Positions 1 through 9,339 of a stretch of 64,000 nucleotides of DNA are shown one piece after another. Location of the stretch: contig VOIU01000016.1 in NCBI GenBank assembly GCA_007896885.1, positions 1-64,000 of the forward strand, given 5' to 3'. The position numbers and the translations under genes are program-made. The DNA comes from Bacteroidaceae bacterium HV4-6-C5C (GTDB lineage Bacteria > Bacteroidota > Bacteroidia > Bacteroidales > Bacteroidaceae). The notes below the pieces were generated by a model, which was not told the origin of the DNA, ran no database searches, and worked only from the letters and a program-made list of their open reading frames with translations. Within the stretch, counting starts at the first letter, position 1. Every line of letters starts with the position of its first letter.

Positions 1-31
1 ACATAATATTTTGCTCGTAAACTCCATGTTT

Positions 32-1987
32 TCAAATGTATATATTCAATGTTAATAATTTTAAGTAGACACTAGTGTTAGTATATATAGGCGTTGCACT
101 GATACCCTTCAAATCAGTAGGTTGCCAATTGTACGAATAACCCACTGAAGCCGTAGTCTTTGCTGTAGCTTCATAGTTCATTTTCAAGCTCGGTTCCACC
201 AATAGTGTCTTTTTACTTTTGTCACCATAGGAACGGGATAACCAACTAAATGGTGCCGTTGCAATAATCTTAAGTCCGTCACGTGTAAAATTGACAGATG
301 GCGTGAGATACCAACGATATTCACGGTATTCGTCATCGGCGGACGCCTCCCTATTATAGGTCTGCATATCCTGCGTCCGGGTTGAAAAACCGGCTTTATA
401 AGTAATATACGTCCCTGCCAAGCGGTGACGGAAAAAAGAATACGTATCCCATTGCAAAGTATGCAGATTCAGTGTCTCTTTCGAAGCATCGGAGAGCAGC
501 AACATACCCGGAAGGTAATTATAGCTCATTTGCGAAGACAATGAAAAGCTCTTATCCCCTTTCATGGTACGCACCAACTCAAAGTCATCGGTAATATATC
601 GTTTACGCGGCTTAACAAGTTGCTCCACCTCACTACCATTTAAATCTGATATTCCTTCACTTTTATTGAAATCGGCATATCCCCTCATGGTATTGTTCAG
701 ATAAAACTGATCCTTATTAACCTTATACATCACTTCCCCTTTCCATTCACTACGACGGTTGACTGATGATGATTCTTCAGTAATCAAGGCTCCATTATCC
801 ACATCCGTGTAGAAAGTCTCCCGATGCTGGCTCAGCTTGCTTTTATCAAGAATTACATTCAACTGCAAACGCAAATCATTATCCTTATTGGCTTTAAACA
901 ACCAATTCGTAGCAAACAGATGCGTATCATTAAAACTATACCTGGAATCATCAAGAGCAGGAGCTCCCACAGATAATGGACTCAATATTCCGCTCTCATC
1001 CTCCAATGAGCGCATTACCCTGGTTAAGTCACGCAATTCATGCTGTATATCCTTGCCTGTATTATTACACTTATACATCGAAATATTCTGCTTCTTCCCA
1101 CCAAACATCATTTCTACCAACCGACAGTCGCGTAGCCAGTCAGCCCCTTCTTGTAAGCTCGTCCCTATACCCACATCGGCGACCCCATTCCAGGTATTCT
1201 TCGCATCCTCTTTCAACACGATATTCAGGGCAGCCTGTTCACTGAAGTCAATCTTTCGCAAAGCCTTCACAGGTTGGTGGTTTTGCAGCACCTGCACATT
1301 CTTCACCTTATCCGCTGATAGATTCTCGCTGGCTTGAGCATATTGCGAGCCGAGCAAATCCATCCCTTCAATATAAAACTTATTAATGGCTTTCCCTTGA
1401 AATGTTATCATCCCGTTCTGCTTCACTTCCATCCCGGGCATTTTTGCTATAACATCCGCTATGCTACGGTCTTGCTTCTGACGGAATCCGGCTACGGAAT
1501 AAGTCAACGTATCATGTTGCTGCCGGATGCGCTGTGCAGTCACTTTCACTTCCTTTATCTGGAAAGTTTTTTGTTCCATTCCCACCGTCTGCCCGTTTTT
1601 GTATTGACTCAACGGAATCGTATTCCGGTCATACCCCAGCATGGAGAAAGATATCTCCACCGGATGTGTATCTTTCGGTACGGGCAACGAGAAAACTCCC
1701 GCAGCATCAGTATAGATAAATGCCACAGGCGAATGATCAGTCCCGAGCAATATCACCGATACCGCTTCCAGCACTTCCTTTGACTTTCCATCAATCACCT
1801 TTCCGGTATAAGTCTGGGCATTGGCGGCAAAAATGGCACTCAATAAAAGCACACAAAAAGTAACAATACGACATGAATGAATCAGCCTCTCTCTCGACTC
1901 ACCTCTCTCCGGTCTCCACTGTTTAAGAGAGAAAAGCAAATTTATTGGAAAAGTCGCTAAAAGCTTTACGATAGTAGTTCTTATCAT
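32..1987 (-). CDS. TonB-linked outer-membrane receptor-like protein, probably 3'-truncated
   Basis: A predicted outer-membrane protein of 651 residues. The signal peptide ends near NAQ58, followed by a carboxypeptidase-like regulatory beta-sandwich (about 60-140), a plug-like region with the motif IADVIAKMPGMEV, then a beta-barrel-like stretch. The N-terminus before the signal core is unusually long and charged (about residues 20-38), so a later start is possible. It is followed upstream by GLPGLI genes, a neighbour pair common in Bacteroidota, and lies 12 bp from the nearest one, so they form one operon. The family usually runs to 800-900 residues; here the frame ends 32 bases from the window edge, while the +1-shifted frame stays open to the edge. 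I infer either a frameshift or a genuinely short barrel. The substrate is unknown. Confidence 0.7.
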   Translation of the reverse strand: MIRTTIVKLLATFPINLLFSLKQWRPERGESRERLIHSCRIVTFCVLLLSAIFAANAQTYTGKVIDGKSKEVLEAVSVILLGTDHSPVAFIYTDAAGVFSLPVPKDTHPVEISFSMLGYDRNTIPLSQYKNGQTVGMEQKTFQIKEVKVTAQRIRQQHDTLTYSVAGFRQKQDRSIADVIAKMPGMEVKQNGMITFQGKAINKFYIEGMDLLGSQYAQASENLSADKVKNVQVLQNHQPVKALRKIDFSEQAALNIVLKEDAKNTWNGVADVGIGTSLQEGADWLRDCRLVEMMFGGKKQNISMYKCNNTGKDIQHELRDLTRVMRSLEDESGILSPLSVGAPALDDSRYSFNDTHLFATNWLFKANKDNDLRLQLNVILDKSKLSQHRETFYTDVDNGALITEESSSVNRRSEWKGEVMYKVNKDQFYLNNTMRGYADFNKSEGISDLNGSEVEQLVKPRKRYITDDFELVRTMKGDKSFSLSSQMSYNYLPGMLLLSDASKETLNLHTLQWDTYSFFRHRLAGTYITYKAGFSTRTQDMQTYNREASADDEYREYRWYLTPSVNFTRDGLKIIATAPFSWLSRSYGDKSKKTLLVEPSLKMNYEATAKTTASVGYSYNWQPTDLKGISATPIYTNTSVYLKLLTLNIYI

Positions 1988-1999
1988 ATCAGAAGTCTT

Positions 2000-2848
2000 T
2001 TATTTTGTAGCTTCCGATTTATATTCAAGCAAACAGCGAATACGAGGCTTATAAACTAAAGGCTTACCGTTAGCATCAAAACCGGGCATCTTGGGATAGC
2101 CCATCTTAGCAACAAAAGCATCAGGGTCTTTAAGTGAGAGCCTTTCAAGTTCCTCCATTTCTTCGGGAGTACATTTTACATATTTTTTATTTCGCAAAAC
2201 AATAGGTTTGAAATCTCCTTTCTCAATGCCAATACAATTAAACATAAAATCACCTTTCACGTCATCAGCTTTTAAAATAAGTCCCGGCAAGCCACACAAT
2301 TTCCAGGGTCCATCATAATAAGGAATATCCATTGCGTACCACACAAGCCATGTCCTTCCTCTAAAAACCGTCTTAGCCTTTTTACAAGGATATCCTGCAA
2401 TAGTAGTGTCACCCATCAACATTTCCCACTTAGTCGTGACCATTGATTCCTCGTATAAAAAATCCTTTAATTCCCTAGTTGTATATGTCAAAACGTTCTT
2501 AATGGGATAATTTTTAAAAACATTAAAAGGTGTCTTACTATTAGGAAAACCATTCTTCTCTTTAGCAGCAAGATAATCTTCAAGTTTCCCTCCCTGCCCA
2601 AATATACTGTCAGCAATATCCACATTTCTTTCAGCCCATCGACTATAAAAATGAGAAGAATGCTTTCCTATATCCAAGATTTTTTCATCTGGGCTCAAAT
2701 AATTCTGTTCTTCAGTAAAACGCATTTGTGAAGTGTAATGGATGCGAAGCACAACTGAGTCAGGCATATTCTGAGCGCTTAACTGTAAGCAGATAAAGCA
2801 TAACGGTAAAATGCGATATCTTTTATTAAAAGGTAAACTGCTTATCAT
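2000..2848 (-). CDS. GLPGLI family protein
   Basis: A secreted 282-residue protein with a short hydrophobic N-terminal signal (about residues 7-25, ending SAQN). The diagnostic GLPGLI motif is present (CGLPGLILKA), preceded by FRGRTWLVWYAMDIPYYDGPWK, the usual lead-in of the family. The biochemical role of GLPGLI proteins is not established; they are commonly encoded next to TonB-linked outer-membrane proteins in Bacteroidota, as here. It sits between the receptor-like gene (12 bp away) and a second GLPGLI gene (15 bp away), so all three are probably one leftward transcript. It is close in sequence to its two neighbours over its whole length, which indicates tandem duplication. Confidence 0.85.
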   Translation of the reverse strand: MISSLPFNKRYRILPLCFICLQLSAQNMPDSVVLRIHYTSQMRFTEEQNYLSPDEKILDIGKHSSHFYSRWAERNVDIADSIFGQGGKLEDYLAAKEKNGFPNSKTPFNVFKNYPIKNVLTYTTRELKDFLYEESMVTTKWEMLMGDTTIAGYPCKKAKTVFRGRTWLVWYAMDIPYYDGPWKLCGLPGLILKADDVKGDFMFNCIGIEKGDFKPIVLRNKKYVKCTPEEMEELERLSLKDPDAFVAKMGYPKMPGFDANGKPLVYKPRIRCLLEYKSEATK

Positions 2849-2863
2849 AACAAAGAAATTATT

Positions 2864-3700
2864 TCATTTTTCATTTTTTAGCCGATATTCCAATAAACAA
2901 GGAACGCGGAGCTTATGAACTAAAGGTCTGCCTTGAGCATCAAATCCCTGCATCTTGGAATATCCCATTTTTGCAACAAATGAATCAAAATCACTGAGTG
3001 ATAATCTTTCCGTCTTTTCTAATTCCTCAGGAGTACATTTTACATATTTAGCCTTTCGTATAATTATTGGCTGCATTTTCCCTTTTTCAATGCCAATGCA
3101 GTTAAATATAAAATCGCCCTTAATATCATTAGCTTTTAAAACAAGCCCCGGTAAACCATATAATTTCCATGGTCCATCATGATAAGGGATATCCATGGTA
3201 TACCATACAATCCATGTTCGTCCTCGAAAAGTAGTCTTCGCTTTTTTACAAAAGTATTCAGCAATAACAGTATCACCTCTAAGCATTTTCCATTTAGGAA
3301 TTTCCATTGGTTCCTCATATAAAAATTGCTTAATCATATCCTTTGTATATGTCAGTCGACCCTTTTGAGGATAGTTTTTAAATACATTGAACCGGGTTTT
3401 ACTGTGGGGAAACCCGCTCTTATCAATAGCTGCATAATAATCTTCAAGCTTACCACCACGACTAAAAACACTATCGTGAATATCGTGATTTCTTTCTGCC
3501 CAACGGCTATAGAAATGAGAAGAATGCTTACCTATATCTAAATTTTTTTCATCTGGACTCAATTTCTCCATTTCTTCACTATAGCGCATCTGTGATGTAT
3601 AATGAATACGAAGAACCACCGAATCCTGAATATCTTGGGCATCAAGATTGAAACAAATGATGTACAAAAGCAATAATGTAATATTAAGTAACTTATTCAT
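2864..3700 (-). CDS. GLPGLI family protein, tandem paralogue
   Basis: A secreted 278-residue paralogue of the adjacent GLPGLI protein. It has a signal peptide (LLNITLLLLYIICFNLDAQ), the motif YGLPGLVLKAN, and a closing segment LLEYR shared with the other copies. The variant V for I in the family motif is conservative. It is the promoter-proximal intact gene of the leftward run with the next GLPGLI gene 15 bp downstream and the receptor-like gene after that. Upstream is about 158 bp without a gene, A+T rich, which presumably carries the promoter; no exact TAnnTTTG box was seen there. Function unknown. Confidence 0.85.
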   Translation of the reverse strand: MNKLLNITLLLLYIICFNLDAQDIQDSVVLRIHYTSQMRYSEEMEKLSPDEKNLDIGKHSSHFYSRWAERNHDIHDSVFSRGGKLEDYYAAIDKSGFPHSKTRFNVFKNYPQKGRLTYTKDMIKQFLYEEPMEIPKWKMLRGDTVIAEYFCKKAKTTFRGRTWIVWYTMDIPYHDGPWKLYGLPGLVLKANDIKGDFIFNCIGIEKGKMQPIIIRKAKYVKCTPEELEKTERLSLSDFDSFVAKMGYSKMQGFDAQGRPLVHKLRVPCLLEYRLKNEK

Positions 3701-3858
3701 GCTTTGATTTTATTCAAATCGAATTCGTTGTAAATCTACGATTAAATCGTAACAATCAGAATAATATACAGTTAATTATTGCAAACAACTCTTTTACAGA
3801 AAGAAAAATTCCCTTATATTGTATACTCATACATACACAAATCTCCTTCACTAGCCCT

Positions 3859-4383
3859 TCACCTTTTATCTTTCAATCTATACTCAAGTAAACAAGGAAT
3901 ATGAGATTTATGAACAATAGGCTTACCATTAGTGTCAAAACCTTGTATATTGGGATATCCCATCTTTGTCATAAACAATTCAACATTCGAGTGCGATAAC
4001 CTTATATTCTCTTCCAACACTTCAGGAGTACATTTAATGTATTTCAATTTTCGCAATACGATGGGTTGCATCTTTCCCTTCTCAATACCAATACAATTAA
4101 AAATAAAATCACCTTTTATGTCATTCGCTTTCAGAATCAGTCCAGGCAAACCATACAGCTTCCATGGACCATCATGATATGGAATATCGATAGCATACCA
4201 TACAATCCATGTTCGTCCTCGAAAAGTAGTCTTTGCTTTTTTACACGGATAGCCAACAATAGTAGTATCGCCACTTAACATTTCCCACTTTGGCATGACC
4301 ATTGATTCTTCGCACAAGAAATCCTTTATTTCTATTTTCGTATAGGTCAAGCGATATTTTCGAGGGTAATGCTGTTTTGTCAA
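3859..4383 (-). pseudogene. GLPGLI family protein, N-terminally truncated
   Basis: This open frame of 174 residues matches only the C-terminal two thirds of its two neighbours. Homology begins at about HYPRKYRLTYTK, equivalent to residue 110 or so of the intact copies, and continues through YGLPGLILKAN to LLEYRLKDK. The signal peptide and N-terminal domain are missing, so the product could not be exported normally. Immediately upstream, from about 4384, the DNA instead encodes the remains of a tetR-like gene on the opposite strand. The simplest reading is a deletion that fused the two broken genes head to head. It is unlikely to be functional. Confidence 0.75.
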
Positions 4384-4384
4384 T

Positions 4385-4738
4385 ACCAGAAACTTATCGA
4401 AACCGTTTAAAACAATTCATCATTCAATTCTTATTATCCTGTCAAAAAGAAAAGGATGAACTAACTGAGATTGGAATCCTCAATATTAATAACGACATGC
4501 TTAACATGATATTTCTGCATTCTTTGTCATACCAGAAATGAGAGAATATGCTTATGAATGACATAACAAGGAAAGAGAAATTTGGAAAAATGTTATAGAC
4601 AATTCCATTATTAATAATGAGATACGCAGAAATCTAGATATCGACGCTATCGCAGATCTTTTTATAAACATTTATTTAGGAGCTTCTTTCGAAGGGATCG
4701 TTTATAAAAATGAATATAAAATTAGAAAAAGAACTTAG
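4385..4738 (+). pseudogene. TetR-type regulator, C-terminal remnant
   Basis: The + strand encodes a TetR-like ligand-binding C-terminal region in two frames. The first (about 4385-4540) reads ETYRNRLKQF and NNDMLNMI. The second (about 4510-4738) reads PEMREYAYE, a stop, then KEREIWKNVIDNS and DIDAIADLFINIYLGASFEG. The pattern of a helix ending in LFINIYLGASFEG is typical of the last helices of TetR family regulators. The DNA-binding N-terminus is absent, replaced by the truncated GLPGLI gene, and there is a frameshift plus an in-frame stop. The IS copy begins exactly at the old stop codon. The family assignment rests on pattern recognition of the C-terminal half only. Confidence 0.6.
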
Positions 4739-5592
4739 AGCCTGTTTAAATTTTATTCAATAACATCCTAATGTTTGCCAGTTTTACCATTTCTTTTGCC
4801 GAATCGAATGTAAGTTCATAGTTTCGGCAGAGCCTTCTATAATTGTCAAACCAAGAAAAAGTCCTTTCAACAATCCATCTCTTCTTAATTGGTTTAAAGC
4901 CATTTACTTTATCACCGCTGGCTACAATATCCACCAAATATCCAAAAGAGTTCTTTATTTTCTCCGAGATTTCTCCGCGATAACCGCCATCAGCAAGAAT
5001 GACCTTTATATTACAGCATAATTCTTTCAGGTACCGGGCAAGCAGGTAAGCTGCTTTCCTATCATGTACACAAGCAATTGTTACCATAACAGTGAGTAGG
5101 AAGACATTCTTGTCAACAGCCACATGACGTTTAATTCCTTTGACTTTCTTATTTCCATCAACTCCATTTGGGGAACGGTTATTCCCCCAACGTACACTTT
5201 GGCTATCCATTATTCCCACACTAGCTTCGGTTTTTTGTCCCATAGAAATATGAATCCTCTCACGTAAGTTATTGAGTAATAAATCAAATTCACCAAGTGA
5301 TGACCACTTGCGATAGTAATAATACACCAATTCCCAGGAGGGAAAATCAGAAGGCAACATGCGCCATTGGCAACCAGTTTTTACAACATAAAATATGGCA
5401 TTCCATATTTTATGTAAATCATATTTTCGTTTTCGATCTTGTGGTTTCAATATTTTTTTGATAACTTGCCACTGTGTTTCTTCCAAATCCGTACAATACA
5501 TAATTATTAAAAGTGTGGTAACTAAAAATAATCATTTTACCGGAAAGAAGAAACACTCTTCCTATTTCTATCTTTAAAATTTAAACAGGCTC
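4738..5592 (-). mobile_element. Complete IS5-family insertion sequence (855 bp)
   Basis: The element is bounded by perfect terminal inverted repeats: left gagcctgtttaaatttta (from 4738) and right taaaatttaaacaggctc (ending 5592). A 3-bp target duplication TTA flanks it (4735-4737 and 5593-5595). The GAG terminus and TNA duplication fit the IS1031-like group of the IS5 family. It carries one leftward transposase gene that fills almost the whole element. Removing the element and one TTA restores a TAA stop for the tetR remnant, so it inserted precisely at that stop codon. Intact ends and an intact transposase suggest a recent insertion. Confidence 0.9.
4746..5501 (-). CDS. IS5-family DDE transposase
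   Basis: A 251-residue transposase of the IS5 family. The N-terminal DUF4096-like part is recognisable (CTDLEETQWQVIKKIL and WRMLPSDFPSWELVYYYYRKW). The DDE catalytic residues are visible as D99 (GIMDSQSV), D171 (ILADGGYRG) and E212 (IVERTFSWF), with the usual R and tyrosine-rich segment NYRRLCRNYE after the glutamate. No frameshift or internal stop was seen, so it should be active. The gene lies within the inverted repeats at 4738-5592 and ends only 8 bp from the left terminus. Confidence 0.93.
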   Translation of the reverse strand: MYCTDLEETQWQVIKKILKPQDRKRKYDLHKIWNAIFYVVKTGCQWRMLPSDFPSWELVYYYYRKWSSLGEFDLLLNNLRERIHISMGQKTEASVGIMDSQSVRWGNNRSPNGVDGNKKVKGIKRHVAVDKNVFLLTVMVTIACVHDRKAAYLLARYLKELCCNIKVILADGGYRGEISEKIKNSFGYLVDIVASGDKVNGFKPIKKRWIVERTFSWFDNYRRLCRNYELTFDSAKEMVKLANIRMLLNKI

Positions 5593-5595
5593 TTA

Positions 5596-5950
5596 ATCTG
5601 CTTTATTATTTAATAAAGTAGTAAGTCATATTCTTGAACCTACTTAAAAGAAATATTCAGTCAATGTTACATCTTTATAAATAAACAATGCAGACCAACA
5701 AAATACAGAAAGTCAGTAATGACTCTTAACATCCGCTAATTATCAATTGGTCATATTTTGTGAATTGTTAATTTCAAAACCTACCCCCTCCATTTTATGG
5801 GAAAAGTAAAGGTGAACTTCAGGATTTTTATTCCTAGATTTTGGCATTTAGTATCTCCTTCAACCGTTTTATATCATCCAAAATGGGAGATATTTTTTAT
5901 TTTGTCAGCATAATTCTTTCTTTTTAGGCAAAAATAAAAAGAAAGTAATT
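5596..5950. other. Non-coding scar region between two IS-derived segments
   Basis: About 355 bp of A+T-rich DNA between the IS5-type element and the istA remnant. No open frame with protein-like composition was found on either strand. A segment near 5905-5950 (tgtcagcataattctttc) may be the old left end of the IS21-type element because it starts with TGT and directly precedes the istA remnant; this is a guess. Confidence 0.4.
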
Positions 5951-6330
5951 ATGATAAAAGATGCATTTAACCGGAGTCTTACAATGAAACAATATTATTA
6001 ACGTCAAAAAGAAAATCAAATGTTACGACTAAGACAGATTTTACAGATGTTAGCCAATGGCATTCCACAAGTCGAGATATGTGGACTTGTTCATTGCAGC
6101 AAACGTACTGTTTCGGGTTATCGGAAGATAGCATCTCAGGCAGCGAGTTGGAAACCATTTTTATGCCTCTCAACTCTGTATTGAAAGAGGATGGACGCAG
6201 GCAGAAACTTGAACACTTGATGCCGGGAATTATCAAACGTCTCAACCGTAAGCATACCAACGTTCAGTTCATTTGCAATAGAGTGATACAAGAAAGCACG
6301 ATAAACTACGGTACCAAAACAGCGATATGA
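5951..6330 (+). pseudogene. istA: IS21-family transposase istA, decayed N-terminal fragment
   Basis: Two overlapping + frames together resemble the first part of IstA. From 6020 one frame gives LRLRQILQMLANGIPQVEIC and CSKRTVSGYRKIA, an HTH of IS21 transposases. About 100 bases on, a different frame gives GSELETIFMPLNSV and RRQKLEHLMPGIIKRLNRKH, which follows the HTH in intact IstA. A frameshift and a short deletion separate them, an in-frame stop lies near 5989, and the catalytic core and istB are absent. The element is therefore dead. It marks the 3' border of the TOMM cluster next to it, so past transfer or rearrangement at this edge is plausible. Confidence 0.7.
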
Positions 6331-6428
6331 GCGGTACTACTGGGGCGATATTATCATTTTAGGTAGTATATAAATGTTCTGCAAAAAATAATATCCTATA
6401 CAATAAAGGAAGATAAGACCGTAAATTG

Positions 6429-8606
6429 TTACAAGGCTATTGATGCTCCGAAATACAATATTCTTTTTTGGTATAACCAATAGCTTCGCTTTGAGTAATC
6501 CTCATTATATGTTGCTTTTTCCCGGTTAGAAGTATTAAGTATATTCGTTAAAGAAGCAAATGTGGTAAATTTAAACTTACCCCAACTAATAATTTTGTTA
6601 ATTGATAAATCTACGGATGAATAGCTATTATACTGGTTCGAAAACAGTGTACCGAAAAGAGGTTTATTACTATTCGCTTCTTCATCAAATACAGACGATG
6701 TGATAGGAGTATAATATAATCCCGGCCGGGCAATGAAATTTATTGAAGCATTAAATATTTTATTATTGTAATAATTAATACTCCCTTTTACTATGTACTT
6801 CATTCTGTTATCAGCATCAAACCACTTTTCACCATCATTCATTTCAGCAAACAGATACACATAAGAAGCATTCACGTTAAATTTGGAAAAGGAATAACCC
6901 AATGAAAATTCGACTCCATACGTTTCAATTATTGTTGGCGTAACACCTCCTGTTTCTTGATAAAAGACAGGCTGTTTATCTTTCCTGTAATATGCCGAAG
7001 CCGTAATATTCAGATTATTTTTATTATATAAATAGTCCAAACTTATTTGGTTGGAACTTACATTCGAAAAATCTTCGATAATATAATTAGGTATATTATA
7101 TCCATTATATTTTCCACCCGACAGGATCATCGAATGATTATCATTCATATTCAAGCGCACATTAGCCTGATAAGAAAGATAATTATCTTGTTTTTTTGTC
7201 GGTGCATTTTTTCTCAACCCAAAACCTATCACCCCTTTGTTGAAATTAATTTTTCCATACAGATAAGCTTCTATATTATTATTCCTTTCAGTGTTTTTGA
7301 ATGAATAGGATAAGTCTGTTTCTTTCATTGCATAATAATAATACGGCAAAATATTGTTGAACGATATTTTTGAATGATCATGATTAACGCCACCCTGTAG
7401 GGAGATATTCGAATTTAAGTATATTTTAGAATCCAGCGAAGTGTATATCTGCAAATCTTTTTGAGTGATGTTGTAATTCCCAAAAACAAATTTTGTTAAT
7501 GCAAAGTTTGTACCGTTGTTAATTGAAAAGTATAAGTTTTTATACCTGTAATTAATATTTATTATATTGAAATTTCTTTTGGCAGTAGAATACATATTAC
7601 TGCAAAAATTATACATAACATTGTCAGCATTATAATTTTCCTTTACTGCATAAGAATATATATTGATATTTGTTTTTTTAGATAACTCCTGTCTGTAATT
7701 AAGCCCAACGTCATACGTACGGAAGTCTTTAATGTAATCTAAGTTTTTCCTATTTAAAGAAGTATATCCTATCGAAAATTGAAAATTACCATACAATTGT
7801 ATAAATGAAGTTTTTTCTTTTAATGGCTGAGAATATAATAACCCTACGCTAGCCAATGATGAAGAAAATTTTAATTTAGAATCCGTTTCAAGCCGGTGTA
7901 TTGTTTCAACTTCCACTAACCCGGATGTTGAGTTGCCAAATTTCAAAGGCGGGTTACCGGCATATACCAACTGGTTCCCAATAAGATCGGTATTTAAAAG
8001 GCTAAAATGACCTATACCATTTAATTGAGAATTTCTTACCGGTTTATAAACAGGAACATTATTCACAATAACGCGCGAATAATCGCTCGAGCTACCTCGT
8101 ATTTCAGGGTTTGCACTTTCACTCGTATTTGTACTGTATGGCAATAAAGTGATAGCCCTCAACGGATCACCACTCGATGCAGGAGCCATATATATACTTA
8201 CCCGGTCGAGTTCTTTCACTGAAAATTCTTTGGAAATAGATTGTTTGCCTAAAACGGTGACCTCGTCCAGTGCAATTTCATTTTCCTTTAATGTAATGGC
8301 AATCTCTTTGCCCGAATTTAGTTCATTATAGCTCTTTTCTACAGAATTATATCCCATACACGAGAATAAGATCGTGTCCTTTTGATTTATCTTATTTTTT
8401 TGAAATTCAAATTTTCCATCAAGGTCAGAGATTGTCAAAGGTGAAAAATTAGATTTTAATATAACATTTACCGCAAAAACAGGGTTACCCTCTTTATCCA
8501 TAATTTTACCCTTAATTGTTTCCTGAGAATTAGCTTTAAGGAGTGAAATTACTGATAATACAAAAAGTAACAATATCCTGTTATTTATCTTTGAGTTTTT
8601 CAACAT
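6429..8606 (-). CDS. TonB-dependent receptor, last gene of the TOMM cluster
   Basis: A predicted outer-membrane receptor of 725 residues. It has a signal peptide (about 1-27), a carboxypeptidase-like regulatory domain (about 30-115), a plug with PEIRGSSSDYSRVIVNNVPV (near 166-185), and a long beta-barrel ending in aromatic-rich LYFGASIAL. It overlaps the preceding TPR-like gene by 26 bp, and that gene overlaps the protease gene, so it is translated from the same transcript as the peptide maturation genes. Such receptors normally import bulky ligands with TonB energy. Here it could take up or receive the modified peptide, act in its release, or give immunity; the sequence does not decide. No homologue exists in the classical sag operon. 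Confidence 0.85.
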   Translation of the reverse strand: MLKNSKINNRILLLFVLSVISLLKANSQETIKGKIMDKEGNPVFAVNVILKSNFSPLTISDLDGKFEFQKNKINQKDTILFSCMGYNSVEKSYNELNSGKEIAITLKENEIALDEVTVLGKQSISKEFSVKELDRVSIYMAPASSGDPLRAITLLPYSTNTSESANPEIRGSSSDYSRVIVNNVPVYKPVRNSQLNGIGHFSLLNTDLIGNQLVYAGNPPLKFGNSTSGLVEVETIHRLETDSKLKFSSSLASVGLLYSQPLKEKTSFIQLYGNFQFSIGYTSLNRKNLDYIKDFRTYDVGLNYRQELSKKTNINIYSYAVKENYNADNVMYNFCSNMYSTAKRNFNIININYRYKNLYFSINNGTNFALTKFVFGNYNITQKDLQIYTSLDSKIYLNSNISLQGGVNHDHSKISFNNILPYYYYAMKETDLSYSFKNTERNNNIEAYLYGKINFNKGVIGFGLRKNAPTKKQDNYLSYQANVRLNMNDNHSMILSGGKYNGYNIPNYIIEDFSNVSSNQISLDYLYNKNNLNITASAYYRKDKQPVFYQETGGVTPTIIETYGVEFSLGYSFSKFNVNASYVYLFAEMNDGEKWFDADNRMKYIVKGSINYYNNKIFNASINFIARPGLYYTPITSSVFDEEANSNKPLFGTLFSNQYNSYSSVDLSINKIISWGKFKFTTFASLTNILNTSNREKATYNEDYSKRSYWLYQKRILYFGASIAL

Positions 8607-9339
8607 ACTGATTTATCATGTAGTTTGTTGAATAGGATGCCAGCGCTTGCGACAAAATTTTTTTTGCTTTTTTGTAATCAGCCTTATTGTAATAAAAATC
8701 TACAAGCAAAGAGTATGCCTCCGCTTTACCCCAACTGGGCATGTATGTATTAGGAATAGTTTGCTCATTCAATGAGAGTGCTTTCAATAGGTATTTTTCA
8801 CATTTTTTGCCACCCCCAAATGCTACCGGAGTATAATAATCATTGGATGCGAGCACATACCATGCGCGTAAATTTGCACTGTCTAACTGTAGAGCTAACT
8901 GCGCATTACTTTTTACCTTATTGGCCATTAATGCGGCAGAGGGACCTCCTAAATATTGAATGGAAAAGCTTTGCAAATATGCCAGTAGTGCCAATGACTC
9001 GGAGTTTTTGTCTTTAACGTTATCCAGTGTTTTAATAGCATCATTCAGTTTTGACATGGCTTTTTTCTTATCCGAAGTCTTTAAATAATACAGTGATTCG
9101 TAATATTTACCATAGGCTTTCCAGTAAGTAATGATTTGGCTTTTTTGTTTCAAGCCGTCTAGTGATTTTTCAATATTCACCAGTTTGTCGGCATTGCCAT
9201 CTTTAAAGGCACTTAAAAAGGAGTTATATACTTTTTTCTGGATATTTACCAATAATGAATCACTTTCAGCGGCAAACGTTTTGTTACAATTTAAAGTAAT
9301 AGCAACAAACACTAATAAAACAAATTTTAATTTATTCAT
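8581..9339 (-). CDS. Exported TPR-like protein of the TOMM cluster
   Basis: A 252-residue protein with a signal peptide (MNKLKFVLLVFVAITLNCNK, cleaved near AAES) and an all-helical body. Helical pairs with the TPR spacing are visible, for example LLKALSLNEQ, AYSLLVDFYYNKADYKKAKK and ILSQALASYSTN. It is probably periplasmic. The cysteine in LNCNK could make it a lipoprotein but the lipobox is poor. It overlaps the M50-like gene by 4 bp (ATGA) and the receptor gene by 26 bp, which indicates translational coupling. A scaffold or adaptor between the inner-membrane exporter and the outer-membrane receptor would fit the position; this is inference. Confidence 0.7.
   Translation of the reverse strand: MNKLKFVLLVFVAITLNCNKTFAAESDSLLVNIQKKVYNSFLSAFKDGNADKLVNIEKSLDGLKQKSQIITYWKAYGKYYESLYYLKTSDKKKAMSKLNDAIKTLDNVKDKNSESLALLAYLQSFSIQYLGGPSAALMANKVKSNAQLALQLDSANLRAWYVLASNDYYTPVAFGGGKKCEKYLLKALSLNEQTIPNTYMPSWGKAEAYSLLVDFYYNKADYKKAKKILSQALASYSTNYMINQYVEKLKDK

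Noticed and set aside
5979..6260. Open frame on the - strand opposite the istA remnant
   Set aside because: The + strand carries recognisable IstA sequence in two frames, so the opposite frame is a by-product.
6331..6428. Continuation of the IS21 element after 6330
   Set aside because: No further IstA or IstB sequence was recognised before the receptor gene stop at 6429.
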